The position numbers were made by a program, and so were the translations under genes. A stretch of DNA of 64,000 bases from Euglena gracilis (taxonomy: Eukaryota; Euglenida; Euglenophyceae; Euglenales): contig CP154954.1 of assembly GCA_039621445.1 (NCBI GenBank), forward strand, positions 186,001-250,000, read 5' to 3'. Below the pieces are notes generated by a model that made no database searches, was not told the origin of the DNA, and was given only the letters and a program-made list of their open reading frames with translations. Shown here one piece after another: positions 56,993-64,000 of this stretch; the first letter of the stretch is position 1; each line of letters opens with the position of its first letter.

Positions 56993-57142
56993 GTAGGATT
57001 CGAACCTACTACATCAGGTTTTGGAGACCTACGCCTTACAATTTTAACGAAAAGCAATATTTAGCTATGCTTAACACATGCAAGTTGAACGAAAGGCTTT
57101 AATCCACGACCCTACCTTTATCAAAGATATTCCATAATAAGC
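56993..57142 (-). pseudogene. Truncated third leader: trnW fragment, inverted 16S piece, trnI-like piece
   Basis: The trnW piece (about 56993-57038) and a trnI-like piece (about 57100-57135) are recognisable, but between them 57066-57094 is an inverted copy of the start of 16S (ATGCTTAACACATGCAAG on plus). From about 57142 the sequence becomes a Rep-like pseudogene. This is the right edge of the rRNA array. Confidence 0.7.
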
Positions 57143-57905
57143 AGTTAACGTCGTTTCTAAAGAGTTGAACATGTTTTTTATCTCATTTACATTTTGATAT
57201 TCAAGGATATTTGAGTTGACAAAAATTATCGCATCATAATGATAAGTATTGTTTAATTTCAGTAAATCCTTGGATTTCTTAACTACTAAAGGATAAAAGC
57301 CTTTAAATTGCAAATAAGATTCGAAAAAATCGATTAAATATCTATGTTCACTGCCTAAAATTAAAAATACCTTATTTTTACCCATATTTAGATGGGATTC
57401 ATAAATATCCAACATCCACCTTAAGTCTTTGGGTATTATGTATTCATTAAAATTAATTTTTTATTTCACACCTAATCTCGTACTTAAATATATGTTTCTT
57501 AATTGACGTTCAATAGCGTCGCCCTTATATACAAATTCTGAAGGTTTTTCTTTTTCAAACAGTAACATAGCATTTTCTATGTCCCCTTTTTTCACTAATT
57601 CAATCATCCTTTCTTCCAAAGGAAGATATTGAAAATATTTACCATATTTTTTAAGAATTGATTCCGAAGCCATGAAATTTTCTGAAGCATCCACAAAGTT
57701 AAATATTTGTTTTATTAAATAGTCGAGCAAATCTTTCTCATTGTTAACTCTGGCCTATAAATTTTAGAATCAATAGATATATCGAAAAAATTTGCCAATT
57801 TAGTATCGACTTCTTTAATAAAATACGAATGCACATGAGGGTCCACCTGTTCTATGAAATTCTCGTACTAACGCATAATCAACTAATCCATATTTAACCT
57901 CAATA
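57143..57905 (-). pseudogene. Diverged, broken copy of the geminivirus-type Rep gene
   Basis: About 80% similar to the gene at 8075-9298. Motif II (PHVHSYF) and YLIKQ (motif III region) are present. There is a one-base shift just before motif II and a TAA near 57468 where the other copy has GCA. The codon that is TAG in the first copy is GAA here. The 5' part with motif I is absent, and the 3' end is cut at the rRNA leader, losing about 90 residues. The P-loop region is as degenerate as in the first copy (LILGSEHRYL). Two differently broken copies suggest independent decay. Confidence 0.75.
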
Positions 57906-58373
57906 GTGAGAATACTTATCAAAATCCTGATAAGGTACTTCCTTAATATTTACTCCCTATAAGTTTTTAATAAGTCAATTTTAAATTTATTAATTTAATA
58001 AGGTAAAAAGTAGGCAAACTCACTATACTCCATCAAAAAAAACGCCAATTATTCTACAAATTGACATTGATAAAAAAGCATATTTAAATAAGTGATAGAA
58101 TAATCACATTTTCCATGACACTATATTTTAATTAATCGATTTTTTTGACACGCTTTAAGAAAAATATTCTACTTCTACTACGTTTAAAATATGCCCATTT
58201 TCAATGATAAAAAAAAAAAGCTTTCAACTAAATTTTTGGTCCAGGTTTTTTTCATCATATTGTGCTTTATAAGAACAATATTTTTTATAAATTTTTTTTA
58301 CTGTTAAATTGATTTTTGTATTATTTAAATTTTTTTCTTCTTTTTTTGTCATACTTTTCTCCCTATATAAAAA
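57906..58373. other. Decayed accessory sequence
   Basis: No intact gene. About 58204-58262 matches, with shifts, the part of the 274-aa ORF encoding WTKNLVESFFSTI, so this was once the downstream half of the gene at 58374-59429. Confidence 0.5.
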
Positions 58374-59429
58374 TCAAAAACAAGGCAATGAAGACCGAAT
58401 CTGCCGTAAATCGACATTTTCACAAGCTCTTTTTCTAAAGTTTTTAACCATTATATCTAACTGTTCTTCACCATAAATTTCTTTGTTCACTAAAGTATAT
58501 AATTCAAATTTATCAATTTTTTTATTTTTTGCTTTTTCTAGAAAAAAAATAAGAAGCATTTCCACAAAAATCCAGTTAAAATCCCAGTTTTTATAATTAT
58601 CGTTTTTTAAAGAATTATGTTTATAAAACTTAGAAGCTTGCTTAAATAAAAAAATATTAGAAATATTAGAATTTGAGATACTATTTTCTAATACTGCGAC
58701 TTCAGATATATACTTCAACAACATAGAACGAAGTTTTATTGCATCGTTTTTACTCGTTAAAAAAAACAAATTTTTGTACTCTATTATATATTTTTCAATG
58801 ATGTTTAAAAATTGATCATTAGCTTTCAAAACATTAAAATGATCGTGTAAAAAATTATTAGAATCATTTATTTCTAATTCCTTTTTCTCTTCTGTTATTT
58901 TTTCTTTCACTTTTAAATAATTTTCTGAGGAATTGGAAATCAATTTAGAAAAAAACGAAGGAAAACAATGATCTTTTCGCGCACGACTTAATAAATTATT
59001 TTTAATAACAAAATCAAAACTTAAAGAATTTTTTAAACCATTTTCAAACCTTGGAACACCTGACCAACAAACTTCAATGTTTTTATTCCCTGTTTTAGAA
59101 AAAAAATTATCAAGTGAAGTTTTACTACTCGATCCCTTTTCTACAATAACAGAATTTTTTTCAAAAGAAAATAATTTTTTAAGACCATGCCTTCGGTAAT
59201 TTTTATTAAATTCTATATAGACCTCTATAGTCACTTCACAAAAGTTGTTTAAATTATTTTCAGACAAATCAAAACCATAAATAATAAAAGAAATAGAGTT
59301 ATAATTAATTAACTCTTTCCACTTTTTGATGAATAATAAGTTAAAATCCTCAAAACTACCGAACCCTGTTTTAATAAAAACATGCCAGTTTTTTCCTGGA
59401 ACCATTGAATACATAATAAAATCTCCCAT
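58374..59429 (-). CDS. Rep-like accessory protein, up to 351 aa
   Basis: Homologue of the 295-aa ORF (6580-7467) plus the first part of the 274-aa ORF. The best start is probably the ATG at codon 6 or 9 (MYSMVPGKNW), because GGGAG lies just before it. CRESS-Rep-like order: WHVFIKTGFGSF, then VTIEVYIEFNKNYRRHGLKK at the motif II position without HxH, then EKGSSSKTSLDNFF. The C-terminal region has a hydrophobic stretch (WIFVEMLLIFFLEKA) and LYTLVNKEIYG, ending after RKRACENVDLRQIRSSLPCF. The frame is intact despite many substitutions, suggesting some selection. Function unknown; catalytic residues seem lost. Confidence 0.6.
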   Translation of the reverse strand: MGDFIMYSMVPGKNWHVFIKTGFGSFEDFNLLFIKKWKELINYNSISFIIYGFDLSENNLNNFCEVTIEVYIEFNKNYRRHGLKKLFSFEKNSVIVEKGSSSKTSLDNFFSKTGNKNIEVCWSGVPRFENGLKNSLSFDFVIKNNLLSRARKDHCFPSFFSKLISNSSENYLKVKEKITEEKKELEINDSNNFLHDHFNVLKANDQFLNIIEKYIIEYKNLFFLTSKNDAIKLRSMLLKYISEVAVLENSISNSNISNIFLFKQASKFYKHNSLKNDNYKNWDFNWIFVEMLLIFFLEKAKNKKIDKFELYTLVNKEIYGEEQLDIMVKNFRKRACENVDLRQIRSSLPCF

Positions 59430-60320
59430 AAATAAAAAAATAAATCATTTTTTGAAAACCTCAAACTTCCATATCTCCATTATGCAAAAAAAAAAAAAAA
59501 ATGAAAAAAAAAATTTGCAAACCTTCAATTCGAACTTGCGACCCACTACGATGAAGTAACATAATCACAACGTTACCAATTAAGGATTTTTTTTCTATAA
59601 TAATAATTTTTTTAAAAAAAAATGAGTGTGAAAAATATAAAAATCTTAATTGAAAAAAAAATAATAACAAATAACAACTTTTTAAAAAATATAAAAAAAT
59701 AGATCATTAAAATATATCTTAACTACAATTTCGTTGTAGGTTAAATTTTAAAAAATCCCGAAGTAAATTGCAAGAACTCTGGAATCAAGGAAAAATATAT
59801 AAGCAAAAAAAATAACACAGTTTTGCTTAAAGAAAAAAATAAATTTTCTGAATAAATACATCCTAAAAATCATAAATAAAATGTAAGAAATTGCTTTTTT
59901 TGATGAATAATAAGTTAAAATCCTCAAAACTACCGAATCCTGTCTTAATAAAAACATGCCAATTTTTACCCGGCACTATTGAATGCATAAAAATCTCCCA
60001 TAAATAAAATCACCGAATTTTAGAACAACCCCCCCCTATTTGCAAAAAAAAAAAAAAAATGAAAAAAAAAATTGCAAAACCCAAATTCGAGCTGTCGTAC
60101 TAATTACGATACTGAAATGTAGTTACCACATAGTCTACAAAGCATTTTTTTTTTTCTAAAAAAATAATAAAAAAAATTGACCTATTTTTATATAAAAAAC
60201 CATGTGTTAAGGAAATAATATTACGTATAAAAAACGTAGTGACTACTAATAATTATGTATCAAGTTATTTAATACATAAAAAATTTAATATATTGATATT
60301 TTTCTTTGAAATCGAAAATA
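59427..60320. repeat. Duplicated accessory block, copy A
   Basis: About 890 bp repeated almost exactly at 60693-61590 (offset 1267-1269 bp). On minus it contains two modules, each with a tRNA-like element (about 59520-59585 and 60072-60150), a T-run flanked by TTGCAAA, GGGAG and an ATG. The second module drives only a truncated start of the Rep-like frame (KNWHVFIKTGFGSFEDF, about 59880-59990), which then diverges. Confidence 0.7.
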
Positions 60321-60348
60321 GTATGTATTGACATCAGAGGTAATTTTT

Positions 60349-60696
60349 TTATTTTTCTGTTTTTTGCATTTCTATAATAGTATTATCTGTGTATAAGTTA
60401 CGCGGTAACTCAACTCCTTTTTCCTCAAGAAATTTTTCAATAAACTCATAAAATTGCTTTTCTCTTTGCTTAGAATCATATTCATATGATTCGCCATACT
60501 GTTTTCTGCGACGTTTTTCAGCAATTTCGTTTCTCAGAACAACATCTTCCCAACTAAAAAGTTGATCATTAGGTTTTTTTTCATTAAAAATAGGATAATC
60601 ATTTCTTTCTAATTCCTTTTTATCTTCCATTAATTTTTGATAATCCCTTTCGGGAACCATTGAGCACATAAAATAAAACATAATAAAATCTCCCAT
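60349..60696 (-). CDS. Accessory ORF, 115 aa, deletion derivative of the Rep-like family
   Basis: It shares its leader and start (MGDFIM, SMVPE) with the 351-aa ORF. It then jumps to a segment like the middle of that protein (KKELERNDYPIF and PNDQLF against KKELEINDSNNF and ANDQFL) and ends in a charged helix (RRRKQYGESYEYDSKQREKQ). The HUH-like part is gone. It is probably an internal-deletion product kept open; role unknown. Confidence 0.45.
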   Translation of the reverse strand: MGDFIMFYFMCSMVPERDYQKLMEDKKELERNDYPIFNEKKPNDQLFSWEDVVLRNEIAEKRRRKQYGESYEYDSKQREKQFYEFIEKFLEEKGVELPRNLYTDNTIIEMQKTEK

Positions 60697-61590
60697 AAAT
60701 AAAAAAATAAATCATTTTTTGAAAACCTCAAACTCCCATATCTCCATTATGCAAAAAAAAAAAAAAAATGAAAAAAAAAATTGCAAACCTTCAATTCGAA
60801 CTTGCGACCCACTACGATGAAGTAACATAATCACAACGTTACCAATTAAGGATTTTTTTTTTCTATAATAATAATTTTTTTTAAAAAAAATGAGTGTGAA
60901 AAATATAAAAATCTTAATTGAAAAAAAAAATAATAACAAATAACAACTTTTTAAAAAATATAAAAAAATAGATCATTAAAATATATCTTAACTACAATTT
61001 CGTTGTAGGTTAAATTTTAAAAAATCCCGAAGTAAATTGCAAGAACTCTGGAATCAAGGAAAAATATATAAGCAAAAAAAATAACACAGTTTTGCTTAAA
61101 GAAAAAAATAAATTTTCTGAATAAATACATCCTAAAAATCATAAATAAAATGTAAGAAATTGCTTTTTTTGATGAATAATAAGTTAAAATCCTCAAAACT
61201 ACCGAATCCTGTCTTAATAAAAACATGCCAATTTTTACCCGGCACTATTGAATGCATAAAAATCTCCCATAAATAAAATCACCGAATTTTAGAACAACCC
61301 CCCCTATTTGCAAAAAAAAAAAAAAAATGAAAAAAAAAAATTGCAAAACCCAAATTCGAGCTGTCGTACTAATTACGATACTGAAATGTAGTTACCACAT
61401 AGTCTACAAAGCATTTTTTTTTTTTTAAAAAAATAATAATAAAAAAATTGACCTATTTTTATATAAAAAACCATGTGTTAAAGAAATAATATTACGTATA
61501 AAAAACGTAGTGACTACTAATAATTATGTATCAAGTTATTTAATACATAAAAAATTTAATATATTGATATTTTTCTTTGAAATCGAAAAT
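60693..61590. repeat. Duplicated accessory block, copy B
   Basis: Second copy of 59427-60320, differing mainly by homopolymer length. Again two leader modules, with tRNA-like elements at about 60785-60850 and 61342-61412, and a truncated Rep-like start at about 61150-61258. Confidence 0.7.
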
Positions 61591-61601
61591 AGAAAGGAAT
61601 A

Positions 61602-62432
61602 TTACTCGGGGGGTAATGCATCCTTATAATAATTAAATGGGATTTCTATAACCTCAACAAATCCATCCCCCACATTACAGTTGGATGAAACTGCTAGATC
61701 TTGTGAAGTAAACATTTTTTCTTCAGGAACAAACGTTCGGCCCAAATTCCCCCCAGGTATTTGACCGGGTGCTGACATTGACTGCCCGTATGGGTAGACA
61801 AATCCTGTTTGCAAAGTCGGATTAAATTGTAACATATCATTGCTAACCGGCTGACCTCTTTTTACGGTTTCAGCAATTGCATATGCATTAGCTACACACA
61901 TACTTAAATAGAAACCAGTTTGCACGATCCTTTTCATCACAATAAATGTTCTTGGAGTTAACCATAAAGTGCTTAATGAACCCTCTAGGTCATAACCCTC
62001 TTCCAATAAAATTTTATCAAAATCAGTTGACCAAAAATCAGGATTGAAAATTGAAAAATCTTCAACTTTGAAACTTTGTTCGATAGAAGGAATATTTACT
62101 GGGTCTTGACTTGACTTTAAATCATCTTCGGAACGATTGTCTTCAGAATTATCATTTTTTTGATCATGATTAAAAGAGAAAAAAGAAGCCAAGATTTTTG
62201 AAGATTCTTTAAGTACACCAAAAAATTTAAATGCAAAATTAAATGCGCAATAACCAGAAAAACTAATTACCATAATTACGGCAATTTTGGAAATAAAATT
62301 CTTACTATAAAATATTTTAATTTTTTTCCAAAACTCCAAAGCCTTCAACGAAGGGTCGTTTTTCAAAATTTCATTTTTAGAAATTTCAACGGACTTGATT
62401 ACTTTTAATGTTCTGTTACCAACTTGAAACAA
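61602..62432 (-). CDS. Accessory membrane protein of unknown function, up to 276 aa
   Basis: No family recognised. One clear membrane span, KIAVIMVISFSGYCAFNFAF at about residues 50-70, lies after a basic N-terminus. An acidic linker follows (DNSEDNRSEDDLKSSQD). A second amphipathic or membrane stretch is at about 160-190 (FIVMKRIVQTGFYLSMCVA). The C-terminal third is uncharged and G/P-rich (QSMSAPGQIPGGNLGRTF). G+C and codon use look slightly less extreme than in its neighbours. It lies between the duplicated block and the terminal repeat, on the same strand as the Rep-like ORFs. A structural or membrane-anchoring role in the same element is only a guess. Confidence 0.5.
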   Translation of the reverse strand: MFQVGNRTLKVIKSVEISKNEILKNDPSLKALEFWKKIKIFYSKNFISKIAVIMVISFSGYCAFNFAFKFFGVLKESSKILASFFSFNHDQKNDNSEDNRSEDDLKSSQDPVNIPSIEQSFKVEDFSIFNPDFWSTDFDKILLEEGYDLEGSLSTLWLTPRTFIVMKRIVQTGFYLSMCVANAYAIAETVKRGQPVSNDMLQFNPTLQTGFVYPYGQSMSAPGQIPGGNLGRTFVPEEKMFTSQDLAVSSNCNVGDGFVEVIEIPFNYYKDALPPE

Positions 62433-62972
62433 AAATTACAGTAAAGCGCATATTGGATATAATTTTTCGAAATTATCAATAAAGCCAAAAGAAAAACTTT
62501 TGGATCGTTTTTTTTTTTTACTATCCTTAGAAAATTCCTAAGGAAAAAAATTAAATTGTAAAAAGATAAACTAGTATTAACTAACAAATAAATTTTATAA
62601 TAATTTAATAAAAAAAAATACAATAAAATTGCATTGCAGGTAGCCAACGAATATCGATTAATTAAAATAGATTTTACTTTAATTATATAGTTCATAAAAG
62701 AGTGTAAAAAAACAAAATTTCTAAAGAAATACATCGTAAAAATCATAAAATGAATATAAGAAATCGTTTTTTTTTGCTTTTAATTTTCTTTACCTATTTC
62801 TATAAATATATAATAAAAAATAAAAAAATAATAATTCTTAATAAAAATAAAAAAAATACAAAAAAAAAATAGATCATTGAATATATATCAATAACTATAT
62901 TTTAATTGCATTGTAGGTTAAATGCAAAAAATTCCCGAAGTAATTTTGCAAAAAACCCAAGAATCAAGGGTT
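62433..62972. other. Third, diverged copy of the block upstream segment
   Basis: 62690-62965 resembles 59727-59890 and 60996-61160 (shared TTGTAGGTTAAA, TTCCCGAAGTAA and AATCAAGG). No confident gene; the frames in it are short and hydrophobic. It abuts the 54-bp tandem repeat. Confidence 0.45.
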
Positions 62973-64000
62973 ATGTACTTATATATACCAATGTACTTAT
63001 ATATACTATATATACCAATGTACTTATATATATTAATGTACTTATATATATTATATATACTATATATACCAATGTACTTATATATATTAATGTACTTATA
63101 TATATTATATATACTATATATACCAATGTACTTATATATATTAATGTACTTATATATATTATATATACTATATATACCAATGTACTTATATATATTAATG
63201 TACTTATATATATTATATATACTATATATACCAATGTACTTATATATATTAATGTACTTATATATATTATATATACTATATATACCAATGTACTTATATA
63301 TTAATGTACTTATATATTATATATACTATATATACCAATGTACTTATATATATTAATGTACTTATATATATTATATATACTATATATACCAATGTACTTA
63401 TATATATTAATGTACTTATATATTTTATATACTATATATACCAATGTACTTATATATATTAATGTACTTATATATATTATATATACTATATATACCAATG
63501 TACTTATATATATTAATGTACTTATATATATTATATATACTATATATACCAATGTACTTATATATATTAATGTACTTATATATATTATATATACTATATA
63601 TACCAATGTACTTATATATATTAATGTACTTATATATATTATATATACTATATATACCAATGTACTTATATATATTAATGTACTTATATATATTATATAT
63701 ACTATATATACCAATGTACTTATATATATTAATGTACTTATATATATTATATATACTATATATACCAATGTACTTATATATATTAATGTACTTATATATA
63801 TTATATATACTATATATACCAATGTACTTATATATATTAATGTACTTATATATATTATATATACTATATATACCACTGTAACTTATATATATTAATGTAC
63901 GTATATAGATTATATATACTAATATATAACCAATGTACTTCTATATATTCTAATGTACTTATATATATTATCTATACTGCTCTATAGGCAATGTACTTAT
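62973..64000. repeat. 54-bp tandem repeat array, about 18-19 units, running off the window
   Basis: The unit is 54 bp (for example CC at 63069, 63123 and 63177), and each unit holds two copies of ATGTACTTATATATA. Two units near 63290 and 63420 are shortened by a few bases. The last 120 bases carry scattered insertions and substitutions. Frames through it are meaningless repeats. A variable tandem repeat near the replication origin is known in Euglena gracilis plastid DNA, so an origin nearby is plausible. Confidence 0.95.

Noticed and set aside
62906-63895. ORFs of 105-188 codons on both strands in the tandem repeat
   Set aside because: Products are periodic Y/I/L/V repeats created by the 54-bp unit, open on both strands.
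62973-64000. CRISPR array
   Set aside because: Units are contiguous 54-bp copies without unique spacers, and no cas genes are present.

Overview
The window is chloroplast DNA of a euglenid alga close to Euglena. Four things support this: about 80% A+T; protein genes cut by many short introns that begin GTGYG (group II) or NTNNG (group III); a tRNA cluster in the order Tyr-His-Met-Trp-Glu-Gly; and head-to-tail rRNA operons followed by an AT-only 54-bp tandem repeat. The petB-atpB-atpE and rpoB-rpoC1-rpoC2 operons also match what I know of the Euglena gracilis plastid. The species is not identified.

Layout. 1-4468: rbcL, minus strand, 3' end outside the window, at least 8 exons. 4469-10030: accessory island with several diverged replication-initiator-like (Rep, HUH endonuclease) genes and relics. 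10284-17465: petB, atpB, atpE, read right to left. 17730-18122: psbN and psbH on plus. 18268-23055: psbT and psbB on minus. 23117-23677: six tRNAs on minus. 23754-25246: rps4, rps11, trnL on plus. 25292-25529: trnR, trnN, trnV on minus. 25560-38847: rpoC2, rpoC1, rpoB on minus, with one rpoB intron swollen by about 1.96 kb of almost pure A (T on the sense strand). 40241-57040: three tandem rRNA operons (5918-bp period) in the order 16S-trnI-trnA-23S-5S on minus, with a leader built from degenerate tRNA and 16S pieces. 57066-62432: second accessory island with broken copies of the same Rep-like genes, a duplicated block and ORFs of unknown function. 62973-64000: 54-bp tandem repeat.

The core genes supply Rubisco, cytochrome b6, ATP synthase beta and epsilon, photosystem II proteins, ribosomal proteins and the plastid-encoded RNA polymerase.

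The most unusual content is the Rep-like family. One gene (8075-9298) carries the three N-terminal motifs of geminivirus-type Rep proteins but has an in-frame TAG and a degenerate helicase P-loop. At least six other diverged copies or fragments sit in two islands, both next to core-gene or rRNA boundaries and one beside the tandem repeat. Several use a GGGAG ribosome-binding site that matches the CTCCC tail of the local 16S rRNA. I infer that a small rolling-circle replicon entered this plastid and was multiplied and eroded there. Other anomalies are a 5-bp duplication that breaks psbB, a 16S copy damaged in universally conserved loops, and psbB exons of 7 and 17 nt.
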